The notes under the pieces were generated by a model, which saw nothing but the letters and a program-made list of their open reading frames with translations, searched no databases and was not told the DNA's origin. A DNA stretch of 64,000 nucleotides from positions 1 to 64,000 of the forward strand of contig NZ_CAJQYY010000014.1 of assembly GCF_907164575.1 (NCBI RefSeq), given 5' to 3'. The stretch is from Paraburkholderia gardini (lineage in GTDB: Bacteria; Pseudomonadota; Gammaproteobacteria; Burkholderiales; Burkholderiaceae). Below are positions 18,541 through 26,312 of this stretch, piece by piece. Made by a program: the position numbers and the translations under genes. Within the stretch, counting starts at the first letter, position 1. The number at the start of each line of letters is the position of its first letter.

Positions 18541-20199
18541 ATGGCAACCGTTGGCGGGCAAATCTCGCACGCGCCGATGACAAGCGATGAGAAGCGGGTG
18601 ATCTTCGCTTCATCGCTCGGCACCGTTTTCGAATGGTACGACTTCTATCTGGCCGGCTCGCTGGCGGCTTACATCAGCAAGAGCTTCTTTTCCGGCGTCA
18701 ACCCGACCGCGGGGTTCATCTTCACGCTGCTCGGTTTCGCGGCGGGCTTCGCGGTGCGTCCGTTCGGCGCGATCGTGTTCGGCCGGCTCGGCGACATGGT
18801 GGGCCGCAAGCACACGTTCCTCATCACGATCGTGATCATGGGCCTGTCGACGTTCGTTGTCGGCTTCCTGCCGGGTTACGCGGCCATCGGCTTTGCGTCT
18901 CCGGTGATCTTCATTGCGATGCGTCTGCTGCAGGGTCTCGCGCTCGGTGGCGAGTACGGCGGTGCGGCGACCTACGTCGCCGAACATGCGCCGGCTAACC
19001 GTCGCGGTTACTACACCGCGTGGATCCAGACGACGGCCACGCTCGGCCTTTTCCTGTCGCTGCTGGTGATTCTCGGCGTGCGCACGTCGATGGGCGAAGA
19101 TGCGTTCGGCTCATGGGGCTGGCGCATTCCGTTCGTTGCGTCGATCGTGCTGCTCGCGATCTCGGTGTGGATCCGCCTGCAACTGCAGGAATCGCCCGCG
19201 TTCGAGCGCATCAAGGCCCAGGGCAAGACGTCGAAGGCGCCGCTGACCGAAGCGTTCGGTCAATGGAAGAACCTGAAGATCGTGATCCTCGCGCTGGTCG
19301 GCCTGACGGCCGGTCAGGCGGTGGTCTGGTACACAGGCCAGTTCTACGCGCTGTTCTTCCTCACGCAGACACTGAAGGTGGACGGCACGAGCGCCAACAT
19401 CCTGATCGCGCTGGCGCTCCTGATCGGCACACCGTTCTTCCTGTTCTTCGGCTCGCTGTCGGACAAGATCGGCCGCAAGCCGATCATCATGGCCGGCTGC
19501 CTGATCGCGGCGCTCACGTACTTCCCGCTGTTCCACGCGCTCACTCACTTCGCGAACCCGGCACTCGAAGCCGCGCAGCAGAAGTCGCCGATCGTCGTGG
19601 TGGCGAACCCGGACGAATGCTCGTTCCAGTTCAACCCGGTAGGCACCGCGAAGTTCACGAGCTCGTGCGATATCGCGAAAAGCGCGCTGTCGAAAGCCGG
19701 CCTGAACTACGACAACGTGGCCGCTCCGGCGGGCACGCTGGCCGAGATCAAGGTGGGCGACAAGATCATCAACACGTATGACGGCAAGGCTGCGGACGCG
19801 AAGGATCAGGGCAAGACGTTCGACAAGACGCTGGGCGACGCGCTGAAGACGGCCGGCTACCCGCCGAAGGCCGATCCGTCACAGATCAACTGGCCGATGA
19901 CGGTCGTGATCCTGACGATCCTCGTGATCTACGTGACGATGGTGTACGGCCCGATCGCGGCGATGCTGGTGGAAATGTTCCCGACGCGGATCCGCTATAC
20001 GTCGATGTCGCTGCCGTATCACATCGGCAATGGCTGGTTCGGCGGCTTCCTGCCGGCGACCGCCTTCGCGATCGTTGCGGCGAAGGGCAATATCTATTCG
20101 GGGCTGTGGTATCCGATCGTGGTCGCGCTGGCGACGTTCGTCATCGGCATGCTGTTCGTGAAGGAGACCAAGGACTCGAACATCTACGCCGAAGACTGA
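18541..20199 (+). CDS. MFS transporter, metabolite:H+ symporter (MHS) family
   Basis: This 552-residue inner-membrane transporter has 12 predicted segments. The family marks are ASSLGTVFEWYDFYLAGSLA in segment 1 and GRLGDMVGRKHTFLITIVIM in the loop 2-3 motif, with a repeat of the motif in FGSLSDKIGRKPIIMAGCLI. Unlike the usual 430-450 residues, it has a hydrophilic insert of about 110 residues (from FANPALEAAQQKSPIVVVAN to YPPKADPSQ) between two late segments, with two Cys residues that could form a disulfide. The ATG at 18541 has a GGAG site. Substrate is not predictable; MHS proteins carry organic acids or osmolytes. Confidence 0.88.
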   Translation: MATVGGQISHAPMTSDEKRVIFASSLGTVFEWYDFYLAGSLAAYISKSFFSGVNPTAGFIFTLLGFAAGFAVRPFGAIVFGRLGDMVGRKHTFLITIVIMGLSTFVVGFLPGYAAIGFASPVIFIAMRLLQGLALGGEYGGAATYVAEHAPANRRGYYTAWIQTTATLGLFLSLLVILGVRTSMGEDAFGSWGWRIPFVASIVLLAISVWIRLQLQESPAFERIKAQGKTSKAPLTEAFGQWKNLKIVILALVGLTAGQAVVWYTGQFYALFFLTQTLKVDGTSANILIALALLIGTPFFLFFGSLSDKIGRKPIIMAGCLIAALTYFPLFHALTHFANPALEAAQQKSPIVVVANPDECSFQFNPVGTAKFTSSCDIAKSALSKAGLNYDNVAAPAGTLAEIKVGDKIINTYDGKAADAKDQGKTFDKTLGDALKTAGYPPKADPSQINWPMTVVILTILVIYVTMVYGPIAAMLVEMFPTRIRYTSMSLPYHIGNGWFGGFLPATAFAIVAAKGNIYSGLWYPIVVALATFVIGMLFVKETKDSNIYAED

Positions 20200-20209
20200 C
20201 GGCGTGACT

Positions 20210-20233
20210 GCGGCGCCGGCTTGAGGGCGCCGC
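20210..20233 (+). terminator. GC-rich hairpin after the transporter
   Basis: GCGGCGCC at 20210-20217 pairs with GGCGCCGC at 20226-20233, starting 10 bases after the stop codon. There is no T run, so it may stabilise the mRNA end or act with Rho. Confidence 0.35.
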
Positions 20234-20268
20234 CTGGATGGGGTGTCCACGAATATGGCGCGCGGGGG

Positions 20269-20297
20269 TTGACAGTCCTCGCCGCCATCCGCATAAT
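20269..20297 (+). promoter_or_regulatory. tRNA-Met promoter
   Basis: TTGACA at 20269-20274 and CATAAT at 20292-20297 have the ideal 17-base spacing and end 12 bases before the tRNA. Transcription would begin at about 20304. Confidence 0.75.
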
Positions 20298-20309
20298 CTC
20301 GCTTCTTTC

Positions 20310-20386
<77 letters not shown>

Positions 20387-20391
20387 AATGC

Positions 20392-20427
20392 AAAAGCCCT
20401 GTAAATCTTTGATTTACAGGGCTTTTT
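20392..20427 (+). terminator. intrinsic terminator just after tRNA-Met
   Basis: AGCCCTGTAAAT pairs perfectly with ATTTACAGGGCT across CTTTG, followed by TTTT; A residues on the left make it work in both directions. Since it lies inside the island, the element brought its own terminator for the tRNA transcript. Confidence 0.9.
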
Positions 20428-20431
20428 CACT

Positions 20432-20468
20432 AAGGGCTCTGCGGCTTCGCTGCGAGCCCTTTTCTTTT
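20432..20468 (+). terminator. second hairpin-terminator before the integrase
   Basis: AAGGGCTC (20432-20439) pairs with GAGCCCTT (20454-20461) and is followed by TTCTTTT. In tandem with the previous hairpin it would insulate the integrase from tRNA transcription. Confidence 0.7.
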
Positions 20469-20480
20469 ACCGGCCCCTCG

Positions 20481-20510
20481 CGGTGCAAATTCGGTGCAAT
20501 ACGCGGTGCA
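20481..20510 (+). repeat. three phased CGGTGCA repeats, candidate integrase arm sites
   Basis: CGGTGCA occurs at 20481-20487, 20492-20498 and 20504-20510, that is with 11- and 12-base periods, close to one helical turn. The cluster sits between attL and the integrase start. A further copy is at 25600-25606, near the other end. Position and phasing match arm-type integrase sites or an integrase-promoter operator. Confidence 0.5.
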
Positions 20511-20530
20511 GACCTCAAGGAAGGAGCACC

Positions 20531-21583
20531 ATGGCAGCACTGACAAAAACCCCCTCTGGTACCTGGAAAGCAACCATCCGACGCGTTGGCTGGCCGACTG
20601 CCGCCAAGACGTTTCGCACGAAGCGCGACGCCGAGGATTGGGCACGACGCACCGAGGACGAGATGGTGCGCGGCGTGTTCATCCAGCGTGCACCGTCCGA
20701 GAAAACGACGGTGGCCGACGCGCTCGACCGCTATGAGCGCGAAATCGTCCCCACCAAGAAAGCCAGCACCCAGCGCAGGGAAGGCGCTCGTATCCGCGAA
20801 CTGAAAGCACATTTCGGGAAATACTCGCTGGCCGCCGTCACCCCCGACCTCGTGGGTCGATACCGGGACGACCGGCTCGCCCAAGGCAAGGCGAACAACA
20901 CCGTCCGCCTTGAACTCGCCTTGCTCGGCCACCTGTTCAACGTGGCGATCAAGGAATGGCATATCGGGCTGATCTACAACCCTGTCGCCAACATCCGCAA
21001 GCCCCGCCCCGGAGAAGGACGAAATCGGCGCCTGTCGGGCCGCGAGCAAACATTGCTACTCGCAGCTGTCGATAAACACACGAACCCCATGCTGGGCTGG
21101 ATCGTGCGCCTTGCGATTGAAACCGGAATGCGTCAGTCAGAGATAGTTGGGCTGCGGCGCGGCCAGATCGACCTTGAACGTCGCGTTGTGCGCCTGACCG
21201 ACACCAAAAACAATGCTGCTCGCACAGTGCCGCTGACCAAGCTCGCGGCGTCAGTCTTGCAAAGCGCCCTTGCGAACCCGATCCGCCCTATCGACACCGA
21301 TCTCGTATTTTTCGGGGAACCCGGCCGCGATAGGAAACGGCGAGCGTACCAATTCACAAAGGTCTGGAACGCCATCAAAAAGCAGACCGGCCTGATCGAC
21401 TTCCGCTTTCACGATCTACGCCACGAAGCGGTCAGCCGGCTCGTCGAGGCGGGTCTGAGCGATCAGGAAGTGGCTTCGATCAGCGGGCACAAGTCGATGC
21501 AGATGCTCCGCCGGTACACGCACTTGCGTGCCGAGGATCTTGTCGGCAAGCTTGATGCCATCAAAACGGCCTCGCTGACCTAA
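20531..21583 (+). CDS. tyrosine-type site-specific integrase
   Basis: The 350-residue recombinase should catalyse insertion and excision of the island at tRNA-Met. It has a SAM-like core-binding domain (VADALDRYEREIVPTKKAST, FNVAIKEWHIGLIYNPVANI) and a catalytic domain with Arg in ETGMRQSEIVGLRRGQI, Lys in the DTKNNAARTVPL hairpin, HDLRHE, the second His in ISGHKSMQ, and the nucleophile Tyr in LRRYTHLR. The ATG at 20531 has AAGGAG. All catalytic residues are present, so it looks intact. It abuts attL with phased repeats in front. Confidence 0.95.
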   Translation: MAALTKTPSGTWKATIRRVGWPTAAKTFRTKRDAEDWARRTEDEMVRGVFIQRAPSEKTTVADALDRYEREIVPTKKASTQRREGARIRELKAHFGKYSLAAVTPDLVGRYRDDRLAQGKANNTVRLELALLGHLFNVAIKEWHIGLIYNPVANIRKPRPGEGRNRRLSGREQTLLLAAVDKHTNPMLGWIVRLAIETGMRQSEIVGLRRGQIDLERRVVRLTDTKNNAARTVPLTKLAASVLQSALANPIRPIDTDLVFFGEPGRDRKRRAYQFTKVWNAIKKQTGLIDFRFHDLRHEAVSRLVEAGLSDQEVASISGHKSMQMLRRYTHLRAEDLVGKLDAIKTASLT

Positions 21584-21598
21584 CGGAGTTCACGACCT

Positions 21599-22177
21599 AT
21601 GCCCGCTAACGAGCAATGGGAACAGCTGCTCACGCCAGCAGTCATGCAAGAAAAGCTCATCTCGGCGTCGCTCTACATCACTGCCTTTGAACTTCTGAGG
21701 CAATCAATCATCGGGCGTATTCGCGATTTCTACAACATTGAAAACATTGGTCTCGAACCTGGCACGTATCAGCTTAGCGAGGAATATCGCTCGAAAGTTC
21801 TCGCTCGCAACAAAAGCACCCTGTACGCATCGCTCGATTGGTTGACCGAGCATGACGCAATCGATCTCGGCGATCTTGAGACCTTCGAACGTATCAAGTC
21901 GATCCGAAACAAGTTAGCTCACGAACTGCCATCTGTTGTGATGGGCGCGGCGACCTTTGAGCACGTAGAGATTTTCGAAGATTTGATCACAATCCTAAGA
22001 AAAATCGAGGTCTGGTGGGTGGTGAACGTTGAAATTCCAACCAGTCCTGATTTTGACGGACAGGAGATCGATGAGGCGGGGATCGTTCCTGGTCCGGTCC
22101 TGATGCTTCAAATGATGGTGGAGGTTCTTTCCGGGAACGAAGATCTGTTGGAGCACTATCGGAAGGGCAAGCCCTAA
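21599..22177 (+). CDS. hypothetical protein with HEPN-like Rx4H motif
   Basis: The 192-residue, mostly helical protein is not one I can name. Residues 103-108 read RNKLAH inside ERIKSIRNKLAHELP, the Rx4-6H motif with an Asn after Arg that marks HEPN domains, many of which are metal-independent RNases in toxin-antitoxin, CRISPR or phage-defence systems. The N-terminal helix (ISASLYITAFELLRQSIIGR) also resembles helix 1 of such proteins. The gene begins 16 bases after the integrase stop and could be expressed with it. No antitoxin partner is adjacent. Non-nuclease HEPN relatives exist, so activity is inference only. Confidence 0.6.
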   Translation: MPANEQWEQLLTPAVMQEKLISASLYITAFELLRQSIIGRIRDFYNIENIGLEPGTYQLSEEYRSKVLARNKSTLYASLDWLTEHDAIDLGDLETFERIKSIRNKLAHELPSVVMGAATFEHVEIFEDLITILRKIEVWWVVNVEIPTSPDFDGQEIDEAGIVPGPVLMLQMMVEVLSGNEDLLEHYRKGKP

Positions 22178-22254
22178 TATCACCCCAAACTCAAAGCCAC
22201 TTTACGTGTACCCAGCTCATGACACGGCGACTCACCAATCGAAGGAGAAACAAG

Positions 22255-22680
22255 ATGCGTAGTGCAACACGCCCGGCAAAGATGGTATTGGCAATTTTGC
22301 TCGCAGGAGCAATCAGTGGTCCGGTACACGCCGGCATCCCCGTTATCGATGCGACGAACGTTGCGCAAACGACGATCAGCGCCATGCAAAATGTGGCAGC
22401 GGTCGCAAAACAGATTCAGCAGTACGAGACGCAGTTGCAGCAGTATCAAAACATGTTGCAAAACACGCTCGCACCGGCTGCCTACATCTGGGACCAGGCA
22501 AACCAGACGATCAGCAAGCTCCTGCAAGCGCAGGACATGCTGAACTACTACAAGAACCAGGCCGGGAGCATCGATAGCTATCTGTCGCGCTATCAGGACG
22601 TAGCCTATTACCGCTCGTCGCCGCGCTTTACCGCGACGGGGTGCACAGACGCACAGCGGCAAGCCCTGCTTGATGCATAG
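22255..22680 (+). pseudogene. truncated trbJ-like conjugation gene
   Basis: This reading frame encodes 141 residues with a signal peptide (MVLAILLAGAISGPVHA), then GIPVIDATNVAQTTISAMQN, a coiled-coil segment (AVAKQIQQYETQLQQYQNML) and LSRYQDVAYYRSSPRFTATG. This matches the N-terminal half of TrbJ/VirB5-type proteins, which are about 240-260 residues and help build the mating channel. It stops at a TAG right after the region where the family continues as a long helix. A perfect AAGGAG site precedes the ATG. No other trb genes remain nearby, so this is a remnant of a conjugation module. Confidence 0.75.
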
Positions 22681-22682
22681 AC

Positions 22683-22988
22683 TTGACGGCCGACGATGGC
22701 GCCGTAGTTCGCGCATGGACGTCCGGAGCCTTCGCCAGTGATGACGGCGTTCGGCAGCTCGCAAAGGCGTTTACCTCATACGGCTGGACCCAAGCGATGG
22801 GCTTCGGAGGGATGGGCGACGTTGTCGCCCAGCGCGTGACAAGAGTCGACCTCAAAGGCATGGCTCGATTGCTCAACCTAGACGCGTTCCGATTGCGCGT
22901 TGAAGCTGTTGCTACCGCAGGCGCGCATCCGGAAGTCCAGGAATTCCTGGAGGCTTGGCAGTGCGCTGACCAAGGCAGAGACGACTAA
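22683..22988 (+). pseudogene. C-terminal fragment of an unidentified protein
   Basis: The frame is open from 22674 to 22988 and only a TTG at 22683 is available near its beginning; no ribosome site is seen. The encoded 101 residues (SGAFASDDGVRQLAKAFTSY, GWTQAMGFGGMGDVVAQRVT, LLNLDAFRLRVEAVATAGAH) read as a genuine folded C-terminal region. The abrupt junction with the trbJ stop suggests that a deletion joined the 5' part of trbJ to the 3' part of another gene. I do not recognise the parent family with confidence. Confidence 0.5.
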
Positions 22989-23031
22989 CTGCGATCGGCG
23001 CGTACACATCGCTTTTTCGAAGGACACTGTC

Positions 23032-23733
23032 ATGACGCAATCAGCCTGGACCCGTGACGGTCGTCCGGTGGACGCGGCCGCAATCTCCAGCGCCGTGTGG
23101 GATCAGCTAAAGCAGACCGCGCTGCTCGGGGATTTCGTAATGCCATGCTGCAAGGCACCGGCGGTGCTAAAGACCAGCATCAACGGCCTGCCTTTCTTCG
23201 CTCACCTGTCGGACGAGTGCACCACTGCACCCGAGACCAAGTGGCATAAGGCCGGCAAAGCGGCGGTCCTAGCCGCTTTGGATGGCATGGGCATTGTTGG
23301 CAGCGAAGAAGCGCCAGGAAGATCATCGAGCGATGACAAGTGGGAGGCCGATGTTCTCTTCTCCGTCCCTGGGCGTACCATCGTGATTGAGTTGCAACGC
23401 TAGTACCAGCACCTGCGCGATTTCATTCGCCGCCAAGAGCGGTACACCGCTTCGGCCGTCGAATGCTACTGGCTGGTCCGCAAAGAGAATTTTCGGACCT
23501 TAGGCAAGGCGACGTCACGCCTGCTGCTAAAACGCGATTTCGGCAACGAGTTCCCAGAGGGCGGAATCGGCACCGGCATGCTGCCAGAGTTACCGGTAGC
23601 AATGCTCGATACCGAGGGTTCGCAACTCGTCCTGTTTGGCGGTCTTAAGACAGCGACGGTATCGACGTGGCTGGCCGGCATCCTCAACGGCACCTACCAA
23701 TACCGAGGTGGCTCATGGAACCTCGGCGATTGA
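23032..23733 (+). pseudogene. CoiA-like nuclease gene interrupted by one amber codon
   Basis: One reading frame runs from ATG 23032 to TGA 23731 with a single TAG at 23401. The product would be 233 residues. The N-terminus has a Cys-Cys metal-site pattern (MPCCKAPAVLKTSINGLPFF, AHLSDEC) and the centre has WEADVL then IVIELQR, the D...ExQ catalytic core of CoiA-like (COG4469) nucleases, followed by LRDFIRRQERYTASAVECYW, also typical. The TAG replaces the residue after ELQR, where the family usually has Ser; TCG to TAG is one change. It probably encodes an inactive 123-residue fragment. A GAAGGA site precedes the start. Confidence 0.72.
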
Positions 23734-23914
23734 GGCAAGCTGATTGACACTTGAGGGATCGGGCTTTGAGTCGTACCGCCGGTACAAACCCCTGTCCCAT
23801 CAACGAGTCGCCGAAGGCGGCCCGCCGGCACTCAGGGTCCCCCATCTGTCAACAACCCGAAGGCGATGCACTGCAATGGGACGCGGCAACCCGCCTTGCC
23901 TCCCCCCGAAATGT
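23734..23914. other. intergenic, no gene seen
   Basis: This 181-base stretch lies between the 3' ends of the convergent CoiA-like pseudogene and the DUF4411 gene. A 63-codon open frame starts at 23744, but it lacks a ribosome site and protein-like composition. No clear terminator hairpin was found. Confidence 0.5.
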
Positions 23915-24397
23915 TTAGCGGAAGACCGCCCCTGATCGACGTATGTATTGAACGAAGTCGATGCAAGGTACGGCTACCTCACGCATGGAACAAACAGACG
24001 GTATCTTGCGTTTCGAGTTCACGTCCGGCGGATTGTTTTGTTGAGCCTCATTTGATATCAGCTCTCTTCCGTGGGCTCGAGCTGTAGCAATGATCAGCAA
24101 ATCGTTTTCGCCTACGCCCTTCGGGTGATAGTTATCGCCCACCACTCCCAGCAGCCCCTTGATGCGCATGGCATCCTGCACAATTTCATTTGTGACTTCC
24201 AATCGCTCAAGACCGGCCGTCACAAGCCAATCACCACAGTCCGGTGTCCCTGCGCATACCTCTCCGTAAGCCACGATAGGCATCATGAGCCTTCGCCCAT
24301 TGATCTCCGCCGCTATCCAGGCCCACAGTCCTGGAAATTGAGCTACGGGATAATTATCCCAAGCGTAAATCATCGAAGAAGCATCAAACACCTGCAT
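23915..24397 (-). CDS. DUF4411 family protein (PIN-like putative toxin)
   Basis: The 160-residue protein begins MQVFDASSMIYAWDNYPVAQ, the signature of DUF4411, a PIN-like family. PIN domains are Mg-dependent RNases; the acidic residues are plausible at Asp5, in YGEVCAG, and in VGENDLLIIATA. The start overlaps the end of the ImmA/IrrE gene by 14 bases, so translation is probably coupled. The pairing of an HTH-Zn-peptidase with a DUF4411 PIN protein is a recurrent arrangement that comparative genomics has proposed as a toxin-antitoxin pair. Confidence 0.8.
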   Translation of the reverse strand: MQVFDASSMIYAWDNYPVAQFPGLWAWIAAEINGRRLMMPIVAYGEVCAGTPDCGDWLVTAGLERLEVTNEIVQDAMRIKGLLGVVGDNYHPKGVGENDLLIIATARAHGRELISNEAQQNNPPDVNSKRKIPSVCSMREVAVPCIDFVQYIRRSGAVFR

Positions 24398-25532
24398 AGA
24401 AGCGTTCCAATTGATGCAGGTCGTTGATCTTTAGGCCATCGAGATACCGACTCGCCTTTGCCAACGTGATGTATCGGCCATTCAGTGCATCCAATACTGT
24501 ACGCACGAATCTATCGCCAAAAATATGCGAGGGCTCCCGATGGCGGTACATCCGAGTCCCGCTATCTTGCTCGGGAGAGGGCTGAGCACTCCGCCAGTGT
24601 CGATAAGCGGCGTATTGCTCCTGTGGCAGCCGACCCGCATCAAGCAATCGACGCAATATAACCTCCGTGCTGACGCCCCACTGTCGCCGCAGTGGTTTGA
24701 GCCACTCGTCGTACTCAGCGACTTGTCGCGGGCGGCCTAGATCGTCCACCCTTGCCAAGAATGCCGTGGGCACAAGCAAGTGACCGGCGAAAGCGTTCGC
24801 GTCCCGCTCATTACCTTGGTGGGACTGCATGTCGTGCTCATCGTCGATCGAACTGCTCCGATGCAACAGCAGGTGCCCCAGCTCGTGCATCAGCGTGAAG
24901 GATTGCTGGGATTCATAGGTCTGCTTTTTTACAACGATAAGAGGACAGTCAGGGCTGTAGATGCTGAAGCCCAGAATTGGGCTCTCTTTGGCAATTTGCC
25001 ACTTTCCGTTGTATCCGTTGCTACGGAATACCAGCACACCGCGCGCTTCTATCGCCGACCTGTAACTGTCAAACGTGTTGTCATCACCAAGGCCCAACCA
25101 CCGACGCGCAATTTTCGCTGCCTCAGCGGGGTTGTCGCGCGGGAGATCCGGCTCTTCGAACCGAGGCAAGTTGGCGTCGTCCAGGTCTTCGCGAAGGCTC
25201 AGATATATCTCGCGCTGCCTCTCGACCCGCTCTATGAGCACCTTCAGCCTAGCCGTCAACTCTGGCTTTTGGTTTGCCAACGTCCGGAAAGCGGGGGTGT
25301 GTACCTGATCTTCATCGACCTGCCCTGGCTCCAGGAAAAAAAGCGCCCCCCTGCCGAAGAAGCTCGCTACCTTGCTGAGCTGAGGAAACGTCAAGCCACC
25401 TTCCCCCGCCAGAACTCGCTCCATCGTCGCCGGCGAGATGCCGACCGCGGACGCAAGTTCGCTTGGCGTTGTGCCGTGATCGGCACAGCACCAAGCTATC
25501 CGCTCGGGGTTGATCGACTGTATTCGCTCCAT
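24384..25532 (-). CDS. HTH plus ImmA/IrrE family metallopeptidase (putative antitoxin/regulator)
   Basis: The 382-residue protein has an XRE-type helix-turn-helix at about 12-65 (TPSELASAVGISPATMERVL), a helical linker and a zincin domain with HELGH at 216-220 and the third ligand probably Glu242 in NERDANAFAGHLLVP. A C-terminal domain of about 120 residues follows. ImmA/IrrE peptidases cleave repressors in mobile elements and stress responses. It is the upstream gene of an operon with DUF4411. A TATAAT lies so close to the ATG (25541-25546 versus 25532) that the transcript may begin almost at the start codon. Confidence 0.85.
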   Translation of the reverse strand: MERIQSINPERIAWCCADHGTTPSELASAVGISPATMERVLAGEGGLTFPQLSKVASFFGRGALFFLEPGQVDEDQVHTPAFRTLANQKPELTARLKVLIERVERQREIYLSLREDLDDANLPRFEEPDLPRDNPAEAAKIARRWLGLGDDNTFDSYRSAIEARGVLVFRSNGYNGKWQIAKESPILGFSIYSPDCPLIVVKKQTYESQQSFTLMHELGHLLLHRSSSIDDEHDMQSHQGNERDANAFAGHLLVPTAFLARVDDLGRPRQVAEYDEWLKPLRRQWGVSTEVILRRLLDAGRLPQEQYAAYRHWRSAQPSPEQDSGTRMYRHREPSHIFGDRFVRTVLDALNGRYITLAKASRYLDGLKINDLHQLERFYAGV

Positions 25533-25540
25533 AACAACTC

Positions 25541-25546
25541 ATTATA
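25541..25546 (-). promoter_or_regulatory. TATAAT -10 element of the ImmA-DUF4411 operon
   Basis: The minus strand reads GGTATAATGAG. The hexamer is a perfect -10 ending 8 bases before the start codon, implying an mRNA with almost no leader. No strong -35 is visible at 16-18 bases. Confidence 0.5.
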
Positions 25547-25726
25547 CCGACCGGGTGCCGGCTTGCTGTGCTTCCGCCACCTACCCGAAAGTGCACGGGC
25601 GGTGCATGGCTCAGCTTTTCTACCTCGGCCGAAATTACGGTAGACTACTGATGCGAAACAACTTTTGATTTCGGCTGTTTACGGCCAAATTGGCTTAGTT
25701 TTCAGCAACTTACCGCGTCACGCGCC

Positions 25727-25773
25727 GAATCATAATCCGCAGGTCCGGGGTTCGAGTCCCTGATTCGCCACCA
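25727..25773 (+). repeat. attR: second copy of the tRNA-Met 3' end
   Basis: These 47 bases are identical to 20340-20386 but lack the 5' half of the tRNA, so they are not a functional tRNA. They define the right boundary of the island. The original chromosomal downstream sequence, including a terminator, resumes right after. Confidence 0.93.
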
Positions 25774-25778
25774 GTTGT

Positions 25779-25817
25779 AAAAAAAGCCGCTGCTTCTCAC
25801 GAAGCAGCGGCTTTTTT
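25779..25817. terminator. bidirectional terminator next to attR
   Basis: AGCCGCTGCTTC pairs perfectly with GAAGCAGCGGCT around TCAC, with A runs before and T runs after. It was probably the original tRNA-Met terminator before integration and now also serves the convergent gene at 25848. Confidence 0.88.
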
Positions 25818-25847
25818 GTTTCCACTGACCGTCCACCGCGCCCAGCG

Positions 25848-26186
25848 CTACTTCCCCTTCGACGTCGAAAACGGCTGCGCCAGCTCGAAACACGCAAACT
25901 GCGCCGCCGGCATGCGCGTCTTCTGGTCGATCTGATGCTGCTCGATGCATTTGAACGCGCCCTGCTCCCGCTGAAGATAAAACGTCTGGGTCGAATTCGC
26001 CTCGCCACGCCGCTCGTCGATCACCGATACGATCCGGTACCCGTCCTGCACGAGCGTAAACAAGGTTGCCTGGCTGGGCTGCCACTGGCTTTCGGGAACG
26101 GGCTCGGCATGCACGGCCAGCGACGCCACCGCAGGCAGAAACGCCAGCGCAAGCGCGAGCCTTCGCGCGACGAAACAGACTGACAT
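25848..26186 (-). CDS. small secreted hypothetical protein
   Basis: The 112-residue protein has a Sec signal peptide (RRLALALAFLPAVASLAVHA, cleavage before EPVPESQW). The mature part of about 85 residues contains two Cys (FKCIEQH and FACFELA) that could form a disulfide, and reads like a small periplasmic or outer-membrane-associated domain (TLFTLVQDGYRIVSV, TQTFYLQREQGAF). No family is recognised. It lies just outside the island. Confidence 0.72.
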   Translation of the reverse strand: MSVCFVARRLALALAFLPAVASLAVHAEPVPESQWQPSQATLFTLVQDGYRIVSVIDERRGEANSTQTFYLQREQGAFKCIEQHQIDQKTRMPAAQFACFELAQPFSTSKGK

Positions 26187-26312
26187 GAACGAGCCTCCTC
26201 TGTTCGGTTGACTGAACGCATCCGCTGCCAGTTGCCAGCGTTCACGCCAGCGCCAGCGTTACTTCAGCAGCACAATCCGGGCCTCAGACCTTAGCACGGC
26301 TCCCGCGCACGT

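Noticed and set aside
20481..20510. A short CRISPR-like repeat array
   Set aside because: The 7-base units with 4-5 base gaps are far too short, and no cas genes are in the window.
23401..23403. Programmed recoding of the amber codon in the CoiA-like gene
   Set aside because: No pyrrolysine system is expected in this lineage and no stimulatory element is seen; a simple inactivating mutation is more likely.
23744..23935. A 63-codon frame in the island gap
   Set aside because: No ribosome site, unusual Pro/Arg composition and overlap with the 3' end of the DUF4411 gene.
25727..25773. A second tRNA-Met
   Set aside because: Only the 3' 47 bases are present; the acceptor 5' strand and D-arm are missing, so it is attR.
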